DNA of 64,000 nucleotides from Micromonospora solifontis (GCF_003725545.1 NZ_RJLN01000001.1:62001-126000); one strand, 5' to 3'. Positions 41,274-50,605 are shown, numbered from the stretch's first letter. Translations and numbers: made by a program. Notes: a model not told the origin generated them from the sequence alone.

Positions 41274-43691
41274 GTGCGCAAAGTCGCAGTGGGTCTGCTC
41301 GGGCTTTCGTTGACGGCGACGGGACTGGTGGCGGGCACGGCCGCCAGTGCCGCGCCGGTGCCGAAGCTCCCGGCCGCCGCTCCGTCGGTCGCCGAGCCCG
41401 CGCAGACTGATCACGATCTGCCGAACCCACTCGAGACCAAGCGGCGGGCGCTGCGCCAAGAGGGCCTGAGCGAGGTCCTGTCCGGCAAGGCCACGCCGCA
41501 GCGGATCAACGGCAGCACGGTCGTCAAGGTGGGCGAGAAGGCGGCCGAGGGCGCCGCGGCCGGTCGCTCGGCCCGCAGCACCAAGGCCGGCAAGGGCCCG
41601 GTCAAGGACCAGTACGTCGAACTCTCCCGCGAGCGGACCGACAAGATCTTTGTGATCCTCGCCGAGTTCGGCAACGAGCGGCACCCGAACTACCCGGACC
41701 AGGACACCAACCCGAACACCCCGGGCCCGACCCGGTTCGACGGCCCGCTCAACAACGAGATCCCGCAGCCCAACCGGGCGGTGGACAACTCCACCGTCTG
41801 GCAGCCGAACTTCGACGCCGACCACTACCGGCAGCTCTACTTCGGCACCGCACCCGGCGACGAGTCGCTGAAGCAGTACTACGAGGCGCAGTCCTCGGGC
41901 CGGTACAGCGTCGACGGCGAGGTCACCGACTGGGTCAAGGTGAAGTACAACGAGGCCCGGTACGGCCGCTCCGGCGGCTACCCCTGCGCCTCGAACGTCT
42001 GCACCAACACCTGGGCGCTGGTCCGCGACGCCGCCAACCAGTGGGTCGCCGACCAGAAGGCCCAGGGCCGCACGGACGAGCAGATCGCCGCCGACGTCAA
42101 GTCGATGGACCAGTGGGACCGGTACGACTACGACGGCGACGGCAACTTCAACGAGCCGGACGGGTACATCGACCACTTCCAGATCGTCCACGCCGGCGGT
42201 GACGAGGCCGACGGCGACCCGTACCAGGGTGAGGACGCCATCTGGAGCCACCGCTGGTACGCCTTCGCGTCCGACCAGGGCAACACCGGCCCGGCCAACT
42301 TCCCGGCCGGCGGTACCCAGATCGGCAACACCGGTGTGTGGATCGGTGACTACACCATCCAGCCGGAGAACGGCGGCCGGAGCGTCTTCTACCACGAGTA
42401 CGGTCACGACCTCGGCCTGCCGGACGACTACAACGTCACCAGCGGCGGGGACAACAACAACGAGCACTGGACCCTGATGGCCCAGAGCCGGCTCGGTGGC
42501 AAGAACGACGGTGGCATCGGCGAGCGGGGCGGCGACCTCGGCGCCTGGAACAAGCTCCAGCTCAACTGGCTCGACTACGAGGTCATCAAGGCCGGCCAGA
42601 AGCGCACGCTGAAGCTGGGCCCGCAGGAGTACAACTCCAAGGAGGCGCAGGGCGCGGTCGTCGTGCTGCCGAAGCGGACGTACACCTTCGAGAACGGCCA
42701 GCCGTTCGAGGGCGAGAAGCAGTACTTCTCCGGCAACGAGGACGACCTGAACACGTCGATGACGCGGACGATCGACCTCACCGGGAAGACCAGCGCCGCG
42801 CTCACCATGAAGGGTCGCTACAACATCGAAGAGGACTACGACTACCTCTTCTTCGAGGCGTCCACCGACGGCGGCCAGAACTGGTCCGCGCTGCCGGGCA
42901 CCGTCGACGGCAAGGCCCTCAAGGAGATCTCGCCCGGGCGCTTCGCCCTGGACGGCTCCAGCGACGACAAGTGGGTCGACGTCAACATCCCGCTCGACTC
43001 GCTCGCCGGCAAGACCGTGCAGTTCCGGCTCCGCTACCAGACCGACGGCGGCGTCTCCATGGGCGGCTTCTACGGTGACGCGATCACCGTGACCGCCGAC
43101 GGGGCGCCCGTCTTCACCGACGGCGCGGAGGCGGGCGCGGGTGACTGGGCGCTGAACGGCTTCAGCATCCAGGCCGCGACCTACACCCGCGACTTCGACA
43201 ACTACTACATCGCGGGCAACCGGTCGTACGTCTCGTACGACAAGTACCTCAAGACCGGCCCGTACTACTTCGGGTACGCGAACACCCGCCCGGACTACGT
43301 GGACCACTACGCGTACCAGACGGGTCTGCTGATCTCCTACTGGAACCTGCGCTGGGCGGACAACGACACGTTCCAGCACCCGGGTGAGGGTCGGAACATG
43401 ATCATCGACGCGCACCCGCGGCCGATCTACAACCTGACCGGCAACCCCTGGCGGGCCCGCGTCCAGGTCTACGACGCGCCGTTCAGCCTCCAGAAGGCGG
43501 ACTCGTTCACGCTGCACATCAACAGCCAGCCGCAGTACATCCGTGGCCAGGCCGCGCAGCCGCTGTTCGACGACACCAAGCAGTTCTGGTACCCGGAGCT
43601 GCCGAACCACGGCGTCAAGCTCCCCGCCGTCGGCGTCAAGATCAAGGTCCTCGAGCAGAACGGCACCTCGATGAAGGTGCGCTTCTCCTGA
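41274..43691 (+). CDS. secreted M6-family metallopeptidase, third of three
   Basis: GTG 41274 has GGAGG 6 nt upstream and begins a clean signal peptide (VRKVAVGLLGLSLTATGLVA, GTAASAAPV); 805 aa. A propeptide (ETKRRALRQEGLSEVLSGKA) is followed by KIFVILAEFGNERHPNY, DYDGDGNFNEPDGYIDH and FYHEYGHDLGLPDDYN (first His about 374), then HWTLMAQSRLGG. It has the same C-terminal beta domains as the second protein (IEEDYDYLFFEASTDGGQNW). A pair of cysteines (YPCASNVCTN), absent from the second copy, may form a disulfide. It is an extracellular zinc protease. Confidence 0.93.
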   Translation: MRKVAVGLLGLSLTATGLVAGTAASAAPVPKLPAAAPSVAEPAQTDHDLPNPLETKRRALRQEGLSEVLSGKATPQRINGSTVVKVGEKAAEGAAAGRSARSTKAGKGPVKDQYVELSRERTDKIFVILAEFGNERHPNYPDQDTNPNTPGPTRFDGPLNNEIPQPNRAVDNSTVWQPNFDADHYRQLYFGTAPGDESLKQYYEAQSSGRYSVDGEVTDWVKVKYNEARYGRSGGYPCASNVCTNTWALVRDAANQWVADQKAQGRTDEQIAADVKSMDQWDRYDYDGDGNFNEPDGYIDHFQIVHAGGDEADGDPYQGEDAIWSHRWYAFASDQGNTGPANFPAGGTQIGNTGVWIGDYTIQPENGGRSVFYHEYGHDLGLPDDYNVTSGGDNNNEHWTLMAQSRLGGKNDGGIGERGGDLGAWNKLQLNWLDYEVIKAGQKRTLKLGPQEYNSKEAQGAVVVLPKRTYTFENGQPFEGEKQYFSGNEDDLNTSMTRTIDLTGKTSAALTMKGRYNIEEDYDYLFFEASTDGGQNWSALPGTVDGKALKEISPGRFALDGSSDDKWVDVNIPLDSLAGKTVQFRLRYQTDGGVSMGGFYGDAITVTADGAPVFTDGAEAGAGDWALNGFSIQAATYTRDFDNYYIAGNRSYVSYDKYLKTGPYYFGYANTRPDYVDHYAYQTGLLISYWNLRWADNDTFQHPGEGRNMIIDAHPRPIYNLTGNPWRARVQVYDAPFSLQKADSFTLHINSQPQYIRGQAAQPLFDDTKQFWYPELPNHGVKLPAVGVKIKVLEQNGTSMKVRFS

Positions 43692-43715
43692 GCCGCTGAT
43701 CGCCGCGACACCCAC

Positions 43716-43751
43716 GCGATGCCCGGGCAGGGCCACCTGCCCGGGCATCGC
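43716..43751 (+). terminator. terminator after the third M6 gene
   Basis: GCGATGCCCGGGCAG (43716-43730) and CTGCCCGGGCATCGC (43737-43751) form a perfect 15-bp stem with a 6-nt loop, then CCTTTCC. Confidence 0.88.
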
Positions 43752-43855
43752 CCTTTCCGGCCGGCCCGCGGCACCCGCCCGGGTGTCCCGGAGAATCCCC
43801 TGATCCTCGCCACCTGCGGGGCCGGCAACGGATCGCCGGCCCTAGGCTGTGCCCC

Positions 43856-44788
43856 ATGACCGACCAGCGTGGCGGACCCGTCGACGAGTCCTGCGTCCTC
43901 CCCGAGGGACCGTGGACGCACCGGTTCGTCGGCGCCAACGGCAGCCGCTTCCACGTCGTCGAGGCCGGCACCGGCCCGATGGTGCTCTTCCTGCACGGCT
44001 TCCCGGAATACTGGTACGCCTGGCACGAGCTGCTGCCGGCGGTCGCCGACGCGGGATTCCGGGCCGTCGCGGCCGACCTGCGCGGGTACGGCGCCAGCGA
44101 CAAGCCACCCCGGGGGTACGACGGCTACACCCTCGCCGCCGACGTGGCCGGGCTGATCCGCGCCCTCGGCGAGCGGTCGGCGACCCTGGTGGGCTCCGGG
44201 GCCGGCGGGCTCATCGCGTGGACCGCCGCCTCGTTCCACCCCACCCTGGTCCGCCGGCTGGTGGTGCTCGGGGCGCCGCACCCGCTCCGGCTACGCGCGG
44301 CCATCTTCGCCGACCCGCGCGGCCAGTTCGCCGCCGCCACCCGGACGCTGAAGTTCCAGCTGCCCCGCTACGAGCACGTGCTGACCCGGGACGACGCCGT
44401 CGAGGTGGAGTCGATCCTGCGCCGCTGGGGCGGGCCGAGCTGGGTCGCCGGCCCGGAGTTCGAGGCGTACGCCCGGTGCTGCCGGGTGGCCATGCAGATC
44501 CCGCAGGCCGCCTTCTGCGCCATGGAGGGCTACCGCTGGGCGTTCCGGTCGGTGCTGCGACTGCACGGCTACCGGTTCGTCAAGCTGATGCAGAAGCCGC
44601 TGGTCACGCCGACCCTCCAGTTGCACGGCGCGCTGGACGAGGCCTCCCTGCCGCGGACCGCCCAGGGGTCCGGCCGCTACGTCAGCGCGCCGTACGAGTG
44701 GCGGCTGCTCGACGGGGTCGGCCACTTCCCGCACGTGGAGGCCCGGGACGTGGTGCTCGGCGAGATCCTGCGCTGGGCGAAGGCCTAG
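43856..44788 (+). CDS. alpha/beta-hydrolase fold protein (epoxide hydrolase-like) lacking the usual nucleophile
   Basis: ATG 43856 lies 7 nt after TAGGCT (leaderless); 310 aa. The fold is clear: VLFLHGFPEYWYAWHELLP (oxyanion loop), AADLRGYGASDKPPRGYDGY and a C-terminal His in LLDGVGHFPHVEARD. The nucleophile elbow, GHDWGG in epoxide hydrolases or GHSxGG in esterases, is VGSGAGGLIAW here, so the nucleophile position is Gly. Either the neighbouring Ser takes over or the protein is not a standard hydrolase. Its tail is convergent with the gene at 44785 (4-bp overlap). Confidence 0.82.
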   Translation: MTDQRGGPVDESCVLPEGPWTHRFVGANGSRFHVVEAGTGPMVLFLHGFPEYWYAWHELLPAVADAGFRAVAADLRGYGASDKPPRGYDGYTLAADVAGLIRALGERSATLVGSGAGGLIAWTAASFHPTLVRRLVVLGAPHPLRLRAAIFADPRGQFAAATRTLKFQLPRYEHVLTRDDAVEVESILRRWGGPSWVAGPEFEAYARCCRVAMQIPQAAFCAMEGYRWAFRSVLRLHGYRFVKLMQKPLVTPTLQLHGALDEASLPRTAQGSGRYVSAPYEWRLLDGVGHFPHVEARDVVLGEILRWAKA

Positions 44789-45150
44789 ACCCGCTTCTCG
44801 CGCAGGTCGACGACCTCGTTGGCCGGCGCCCAGCCCTGGTAGACGCCGAAGTCGAACGCCTCCAGCCCCATCGCCCGGGCCACCGGCCAGCGGCCGCCGG
44901 TGTACTCCACCCGGAGCCAGCCCTCGTGCTCGGCCAGCACGATGAACGGCTGCCCCTGCCAGGTGCAGGTGGTCCGGACGTACGCCAGGTCCTCCACCTC
45001 GGCGGCCGGCACCACCCGGACGAACCGACCGGGGCGTACCTCCTCGAAGCTCTCGCCCGGTTCCGGCTGGTAGAGGCGGACGTCCTCGCCGTCGGGGCTG
45101 GCCTGGTACTCCCGGCCCCGCCAGCGGGCCACGTAGCCGTCGCGGCTCAC
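44785..45150 (-). CDS. hypothetical protein (121 aa) coupled to the SseB-like gene
   Basis: GTG 45150 overlaps the SseB-like stop (GTGA). It is a small soluble protein, beta-rich by pattern (GYVARWRGREYQASPDGEDV, TTCTWQGQPFIVLAEHEGWL, RVEYTGGRWPVARAMGLEAF). No signal peptide. Such pairs recur next to SseB-like proteins in Micromonosporaceae as far as I recall; one may be the specific partner or immunity protein of the other. Unknown function. Confidence 0.72.
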   Translation of the reverse strand: MSRDGYVARWRGREYQASPDGEDVRLYQPEPGESFEEVRPGRFVRVVPAAEVEDLAYVRTTCTWQGQPFIVLAEHEGWLRVEYTGGRWPVARAMGLEAFDFGVYQGWAPANEVVDLREKRV

Positions 45151-48100
45151 GGCGCACCGACCCGGCGCCAGAGCAGCGCGTCGGTGTCCAGGGTGGCCAC
45201 CACCCGCTCGCTACGGTCCGCGCCGATCCGCCACAGCTGCGCCCCGTGCGGCAGCCGGGCGCTGTCCACCTTGAACTCGGCGACGACGTCGCTGCTCTCC
45301 CCCGGCGCGAAACCGTTGCCCCGGAACGGCGGGCGCTCGATCACCCAGCCCTCCATGGCCCGCATCGCGGCCTCATTCTGCCCCCCGTAGGGGATGCGGT
45401 AGAGGCTCGGCCGGTACGCCGGCCAGCGCAGCACGTAGATCTCCTCGGCGTCACGGGAGAACGGCGTGTCCGGGTAGCCGAGGCCGAGCGCGTCGTACAG
45501 CTCGGCCGGCGTGCCGAGATGGGCGAGCTCGTTGGCCCGGTGCACGAAGCCGGACACCCGGTCGTAGCCGCGCTCCAGGTAGTAGGCGAGCTGGCTCGGG
45601 GCGACAGCCTTCTGCATGGTCACCGGCCGGGTCGGATCCACCGGCGGCGGGGCGGGCCGAGTCTCCGCCGACGTCGTCCCGGTGGCCGCCGGCTCGGGAT
45701 CGCCCTCCGGGTCGTCGCCGAGCCCGACCTCGGCGGCCCAGTTGGCCAGGGCCAGCACCTGCTCGCCGGGATAGGTCGCGCCGACCGGGGTGCCCGGGTT
45801 CACCGCGAACGACCAGCTCTCGTCCGGCCAGCGCCGGATGAGCTGGACGAACTTCACGCGTACGGTGTCGACCGGACCGTCGGCGCGGTCGGCCAGCCGC
45901 TCCGGGGAGGTGTAGACCACCACGTACGGGCCGCCGTCGAGCTGCTCGGTGTGCCAGACGAAGCCCGGGTCACCCGGCCGGCTGCCGGCGGCGGATTCGG
46001 CCGCGACCGGCAGCAGCACTCGGGCCAGCAGCAGAGTGGAGAGGAATCCGTCGGTGCTGCCGCTGCCCACTGCACCGAGCAGCTCCTCCTCGACCTCGTT
46101 CGCCGGCACGAAGTCGGCCGGCGCCGGGACCACGGCAGCCGGGCCGGGCTCCGCACCCGGAACCGGGTCGGCGTGCCCGCCCGGGACCGGGTCGGCGTGC
46201 CCGCCCGGGACCGGGTCGGCGTGCCCGGGCAGGACCGGGTCGGCGGGCGGCGTGCCGTCGGTCGGTCTGGGCGTCGGCGCGGTCCAGGCGAGCGGCGCGG
46301 CAGGTGACGGAGTGGCGGTGGGCCGCTCGTCGGGAGCGGAGAGCTGCGCCGCCCGATCCCCGGAGGGTGCCGTCCAGGCGGGCGGCGCGACCGCCGTGGG
46401 CCGCCCGGCGGACGCGGACAGCGGCTCGGTCCGCTCGTCCGGGAACGGCACGGCCGGCGTGGACAGCGGCTCCGTCCGCTCATCCGGGAACGGCACGGCG
46501 GGCGCGGACAGCGGCTCGGTCCGGTCCGCCACCGCCGCGGCACGCGGGTACGGCGGCTCCGTTCGCCGCTGCGCCGGGCCGGCCGGCTCGAACAGGGGCC
46601 TCTCCGCCGAGGCGGAGGCGTCGAGCAACGGTTCGGTCGGCTCGCCGGTCGGGGCGACCGGCTCGAACGGCGGCCGGTCCGCCGTGGCGGAGCCGCCGGA
46701 CAGCGGCGCGGTCGGCTCGGCAGCCGACGCCGGCACGTCCGTGGTCTCGGCGGGGCGGGCCGCCGGAACGGTCGGCTCGGACCGGCTCTCCCGGGCGGCC
46801 GGGTCGATGTGGAACGGCACGGTGGGTTCGGCGGGGCCCGCCCAGGGCTCGGCATGGCCTTCGCCGTCCGCCCCGTACGCCGGTGGCGCCGTCGCGGTGG
46901 CCATCGCCGAGGCGGCCGCGGGAACGGTGGGCACCGCGTACGCCTCGGGGACCACCGGACCCGCGCCGGCGCCCGCGCGGGCCGTCGGCGCCTCCACCGG
47001 CCCGGTGAGGTCGCGGGCTTCGATGATGGTGCCCTCGATGACGATCGGTGAGAAGCCCCGACGCCCGGCGGGCGGCCCGGACACCGGCTCGGCGATCGAC
47101 GGGGGCAGTTCCTCCGCCTCGGGCGGTACGGCGGACCGGTCGTCCCCTGCCGGGATCGGCTGGGTGGGCTCGTCCACGTCGGAGGCGTCCCCGGCCTGGG
47201 GGCGGCGCCGAGGCAACGCCTGGGTGGCCTCAGCCGCCGAGGCCGGTGGCGGCGCAGGGCGGAACGGCCGGGGCGGTTCCTCCGGCCGGCTCGGGCCGAG
47301 CGCCGGCGTGGCCTCGGCGGCGTCCATGGGAAACGCCTGGGTGGGATCCTCCGGCACCGGCTCGTGCAGCGGCCGGCGGCGGGGGAACGGTTGCGTGCCC
47401 TGGGCGAACCGGGACGGCGGGACGGCCCGGTCACCGGCCTGGTGCGGCTGGTCCAGCGGGGACGGACGGCGGGCGGTCCGGCCCGAGGCGGGTTCGAAGA
47501 ACGACCGGGCCGGGGGCGGGGCGGATCGGCCGTTGGGCGTGCCGGAGCGGGCCGCGGTGTCGAAGGGATCCGGCTCGTCCTGGCGCCGCCGCAGGTCGCT
47601 GACCCAGCCGGCGAGACTGTCCGGGGCCGGCCCCGGGTCGGGGCGGTCGGCGACGCGTTCGACGGGCGCGGCGAGGTCACCGGCACGGCGGGCGGGATCG
47701 CCGCTGGTGACGCGCCCGGACCACCCGTCGCGGGTGGCGCCCTCGTCCACTTCGCGCGGACCGAGCCGCGCCAGGCGCTCCGCGGTGAGCTGACCGTTCG
47801 CGGGGTCCGGGCGACGGGGGACCGCCGGTGGCACCGACGGCTCGGCCCGGCCGGGGACCGGGGCGCGCGTCGGCGTGCCCGGCACCGCCGGGAACGGCAC
47901 GGTGGCGGGCTCGCCCGGCACTCGACCGGCGGGGGCCGACGGCGCCTGGCCGGTCGACGCGCCGGCCTGCGGCGGAACGGCGGCCGGGGGAACGGCGGCC
48001 GGGGGAACGTCCCGGCCCGGCGCGTCGGGACGGGGCCGGGCGGCCTTCTCCACCCGCTCCAACCGGGCGCGGGCCCCCATGGTCCGCCCCGGCAACCGGA

Positions 48101-48479
48101 CGTCGCCCCGGGAGAGCTGGGCCACGAACCAGGCGGGCAGGTAACCCTCGATCGGCAGGCCGGGGTTGACCGCGAGCCACCACTCGTGGTTGGGCCAGCC
48201 GGCGGCCAGGTCGGCGTACGGGACGCGGCGGGTGGCTCCCGCGTCGCCGCCCAGGCAGGCCCGCATCGCGGTGACGGACGTGAATGCCAGGACGTGTGTC
48301 CGGCCGCCGGTCGTCCAGGTCCCCCAGCCGGCCGCGGCGGGCCCGGCGGGCGCCGGCCCGGCGACCGGCAGCAGCAGATCGACCCTGGTCAGGATGCGGA
48401 AGTAGAGCTGCTGGTCCTGCGCACGCAGGGCGTCCCGCATCGCCGCCTCGGCCTCGGTGGCCGGCTCCCATTCGGTCAC
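45147..48479 (-). CDS. large SseB-like multidomain protein with repetitive linker
   Basis: GTG 48479 is best placed behind AAGGAGAGG; GTG 48485 would add two residues. 1110 aa. The N-terminal SseB-like domain (residues about 1-130: YFRILTRVDLLLPVAGPAPA and WWLAVNPGLPIEGYLPAWFV) is followed by about 650 residues rich in Pro, Ala, Glu and Arg, with repeats such as PFPDERTEPLS and GHADPVPG. A second SseB-like domain comes near residue 790 (LLLARVLLPVAAESA; WSFAVNPGTPVGATYPGEQV). The C-terminal about 170 residues (LAYYLERGYDRVSGFVHRAN; IYVLRWPAYRPSLYRIPYGG) form a further domain I cannot name. It is divergent from mycP, so it may belong to the type VII locus. Confidence 0.72.
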   Translation of the reverse strand: MTEWEPATEAEAAMRDALRAQDQQLYFRILTRVDLLLPVAGPAPAGPAAAGWGTWTTGGRTHVLAFTSVTAMRACLGGDAGATRRVPYADLAAGWPNHEWWLAVNPGLPIEGYLPAWFVAQLSRGDVRLPGRTMGARARLERVEKAARPRPDAPGRDVPPAAVPPAAVPPQAGASTGQAPSAPAGRVPGEPATVPFPAVPGTPTRAPVPGRAEPSVPPAVPRRPDPANGQLTAERLARLGPREVDEGATRDGWSGRVTSGDPARRAGDLAAPVERVADRPDPGPAPDSLAGWVSDLRRRQDEPDPFDTAARSGTPNGRSAPPPARSFFEPASGRTARRPSPLDQPHQAGDRAVPPSRFAQGTQPFPRRRPLHEPVPEDPTQAFPMDAAEATPALGPSRPEEPPRPFRPAPPPASAAEATQALPRRRPQAGDASDVDEPTQPIPAGDDRSAVPPEAEELPPSIAEPVSGPPAGRRGFSPIVIEGTIIEARDLTGPVEAPTARAGAGAGPVVPEAYAVPTVPAAASAMATATAPPAYGADGEGHAEPWAGPAEPTVPFHIDPAARESRSEPTVPAARPAETTDVPASAAEPTAPLSGGSATADRPPFEPVAPTGEPTEPLLDASASAERPLFEPAGPAQRRTEPPYPRAAAVADRTEPLSAPAVPFPDERTEPLSTPAVPFPDERTEPLSASAGRPTAVAPPAWTAPSGDRAAQLSAPDERPTATPSPAAPLAWTAPTPRPTDGTPPADPVLPGHADPVPGGHADPVPGGHADPVPGAEPGPAAVVPAPADFVPANEVEEELLGAVGSGSTDGFLSTLLLARVLLPVAAESAAGSRPGDPGFVWHTEQLDGGPYVVVYTSPERLADRADGPVDTVRVKFVQLIRRWPDESWSFAVNPGTPVGATYPGEQVLALANWAAEVGLGDDPEGDPEPAATGTTSAETRPAPPPVDPTRPVTMQKAVAPSQLAYYLERGYDRVSGFVHRANELAHLGTPAELYDALGLGYPDTPFSRDAEEIYVLRWPAYRPSLYRIPYGGQNEAAMRAMEGWVIERPPFRGNGFAPGESSDVVAEFKVDSARLPHGAQLWRIGADRSERVVATLDTDALLWRRVGAP

Positions 48480-48631
48480 GGCCACCTCTCCTTCCGCGCG
48501 CAGGCCACAGGCATCGCCTACAACCTACAAGGTGGTAACAAGATCACAATGGCTGGCCATCACCGGTCCGCCGCCGGTCGCGTGAGGCGCTAACATCCCG
48601 TTCCGGAGCCGACACGTTACGGAGGCGGTCG

Positions 48632-49837
48632 ATGTTCCGGCCCACCGCACACCCGGTCCTGGCCGCCCTGGTCACCATTGTCGCCGCCGCAGTGCCGGCC
48701 GCACCGGCGGCGGCCCGGGCGCCGTCGGGGTGTGCTTCGCCACCGGCGCCGGCCCGCCCCGTCGCGGCCACCCCGTGGCCCCAGCAACGGTACGCGCCGG
48801 ACCGGCTCAGCCCGCTCGCCGACGGCACGGGGGTGGTCGTCGCGGTGATCGACTCGGGCGTGGACCGTACCCACCCGCAGTTGGCCGGGCGGGTGCTCGA
48901 CGGGGCCGACTTCCTCGACCGGGGCGGCGACGGCACCCGGGACTGCGCCGGACACGGCACCGGGGTGGCGAGCATCATCGCGGCGCGCAGCCGCCCCGGC
49001 GTGGCGTTCCGGGGGCTCGCCCCCGGTGCCCGCATCCTGCCGGTACGGGTCAGCGAGCAGCAGGTCGTCGAGGGCCGGGAGTCGGGGCGGACGGTCGGCG
49101 CGGCCGGCTTCGCCCGGGCCGTCCGCTGGGCGGTGGACCACGACGCCGACGTCCTCAACCTCTCCGTCGTGCTGTACGCGGACGACCCGGCGGTCCGGGA
49201 CGCGATCGCCTACGCGGTACGCCGGGACGTGGTGGTCGTGGCCGCGGTCGGCAACCTGCACGACGGCGGTGACCCCCGGCCGTACCCGGCCGCGTACGAC
49301 GGGGTGCTCGGGGTGGGCGCGATCGGGGCGGACGGCACCCGCGCCCCGTTCTCCCAGACCGGCCCGTACGTGGACCTGGTGGCCCCGGGCAGCGACGTGC
49401 TGATGGCCGCGCCCGGGCAGGGCCACCAGCGGGCGGAGGGGACGAGCTACGCGACGCCGTTCGTGGCCGCCACCGCGGCCCTGCTGCGGCAGTACCGCCC
49501 GGAGCTGAGCGCCGCCGAGGTCGCCGGGCGGATCGTGGCCGGCACGGATCCGGCACCGGGACGCGGCGACGGATACGGCGCCGGGGTGCTGAACCCGTAC
49601 CGGGCCGTCGTCGAGTCGCCCGGTCCGGTGGCCGCCCGGCCGGAGCAGCGGGCCGCGCTGGCGGTGGAGCGGCCCGATCCGGCCGGGGCGGCGCAGCGGA
49701 CGCGACGGCTGGCGGCCCGGGACCGGGCGCTGCTGGTGGCGGGCGTGACCGGCGCGGCAGCCACCGTCGTGGCGCTGCTGGCGGTGGTGCTGCCTCGGGG
49801 CGCCCGCCGCCGCTGGCGCCCCGCCGACCCCGCCTGA
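48632..49837 (+). CDS. mycP: type VII secretion-associated serine protease (mycosin)
   Basis: 401 aa from ATG 48632. Signal peptide: HPVLAALVTIVAAAVPAAPA. It has a subtilisin-type triad: Asp in VVVAVIDSGVDRTHPQ, His in CAGHGTGVASIIAA, Ser in GTSYATPFVAATAALL. The oxyanion Asn lies in VVAAVGNLHDGG. A C-terminal membrane helix (LLVAGVTGAAATVVALLAVV) with a basic end anchors it with the protease outside. Mycosins stabilise the ESX membrane complex. It ends convergently with the two WXG100 genes. Confidence 0.95.
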   Translation: MFRPTAHPVLAALVTIVAAAVPAAPAAARAPSGCASPPAPARPVAATPWPQQRYAPDRLSPLADGTGVVVAVIDSGVDRTHPQLAGRVLDGADFLDRGGDGTRDCAGHGTGVASIIAARSRPGVAFRGLAPGARILPVRVSEQQVVEGRESGRTVGAAGFARAVRWAVDHDADVLNLSVVLYADDPAVRDAIAYAVRRDVVVVAAVGNLHDGGDPRPYPAAYDGVLGVGAIGADGTRAPFSQTGPYVDLVAPGSDVLMAAPGQGHQRAEGTSYATPFVAATAALLRQYRPELSAAEVAGRIVAGTDPAPGRGDGYGAGVLNPYRAVVESPGPVAARPEQRAALAVERPDPAGAAQRTRRLAARDRALLVAGVTGAAATVVALLAVVLPRGARRRWRPADPA

Positions 49838-49872
49838 CCCACCCACCCGGTCACCCGCCGCCGCGCCCGCCG

Positions 49873-49932
49873 GCTGATCAAGAGGTTTGCGTCCGGCTGT
49901 CCGCGCACGGCGACGCAAACCCCTTGATCAGC
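49873..49932. repeat. palindromic REP-like intergenic element
   Basis: A 21-nt arm beginning GCTGATCAAGAGGTTTGCG (49873-49893) pairs with 49912-49932, with a single mismatch, around an 18-nt centre. It lies between convergent genes, so it can serve as a bidirectional terminator. Its outer TTGATCA/TGATCAA resembles the element at 60872-60932. Confidence 0.75.
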
Positions 49933-49962
49933 TCAACCACGCCGGGCCGGGCGCCGCCGGGG

Positions 49963-50256
49963 TCACTGGAACAGGTTGGCGTTGCGCTTCTCGGTGTCGA
50001 GGTAGTCGGCCGCGGAGTCCTCCACCGCCAGCTTGATGTCGCGCAGCATGGCCTGGAGGTCCTGCGAGGCGGCCCGCCACCGGGACTGGCGCTGCTCGTA
50101 CGCCTCGCGGGCCGCGCCGGACCAGCTCGCCACCAGCGGCGCGGCGTCCCGCTCGAGCTGCCCGAGCTGGCTGTCGAGGGTGTTCAACGCCTTCTGGATG
50201 TCCGCGCCGGCCTGTTGCAGCGCGGCGAAGTTCACGACCAGCACACCGTGGTCCAT
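49963..50256 (-). CDS. WXG100-family ESX substrate (EsxA/EsxB-like)
   Basis: 97 aa. A helical hairpin with the turn motif in PLVASWSGAAREAYEQRQSR (WSG) and a C-terminal helix ending DSAADYLDTEKRNANLFQ, which includes a YxxxE-like secretion signal (YLDTE). These proteins leave the cell as heterodimers through type VII systems. The preceding gene on the same strand encodes the probable partner, 19 bp upstream. Confidence 0.92.
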   Translation of the reverse strand: MDHGVLVVNFAALQQAGADIQKALNTLDSQLGQLERDAAPLVASWSGAAREAYEQRQSRWRAASQDLQAMLRDIKLAVEDSAADYLDTEKRNANLFQ

Positions 50257-50275
50257 CGGATCCGTCCTCTCGTCG

Positions 50276-50605
50276 TCAGAGCGGCAGCTGGATGCCGCGG
50301 TTGGTCCCGCTCACCCGGGTGGCGGCGTCGGCGTCCGAGACGTCGTACTGCGTCCCGGCGGTGCGGATCGCGTTCGCGGTCTCCCGCAGGGCCCGCTGCA
50401 ACGCCGCCTGATCCTGCACCCACTGCTGCTTGACCTGCTCGAACGAACGGCCGCCGGCGCCACGCCAGGCCTGCTGCAACACCTCCAGCTCGGCCATCAG
50501 GCCGCTGAGCATCGTCTGCAACGACTGATCCACCTGCTCGAACTTCGCGGCGGTCTGCTGCATCACCGCGGCTTCTGCCTGGGTCTGGGACACCCCGGAC
50601 GTCAC
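50276..50605 (-). CDS. WXG100-family protein, partner of the downstream Esx protein
   Basis: GTG 50605 is placed by GAGGAG just upstream; 109 aa. Helix 1 (EAAVMQQTAAKFEQVDQSLQ), the turn VLQQAWRGAGGRSFEQV (WRG) and helix 2 (QWVQDQAALQRALRETANAI) fit the WXG100 family. The tail DVSDADAATRVSGTNRGIQL is longer than usual. It is divergent from eccE, so the two promoters share about 220 bp. Confidence 0.9.
   Translation of the reverse strand: MTSGVSQTQAEAAVMQQTAAKFEQVDQSLQTMLSGLMAELEVLQQAWRGAGGRSFEQVKQQWVQDQAALQRALRETANAIRTAGTQYDVSDADAATRVSGTNRGIQLPL

Noticed and set aside
41256..43748. Very long open frame antisense to the third M6 protease gene (and similar ones opposite the first and second)
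   Set aside because: The sense frames carry signal peptides and HEYGH sites. The antisense products are Val/Gly/Arg/Leu-rich with no motif, a usual shadow in GC-rich DNA.
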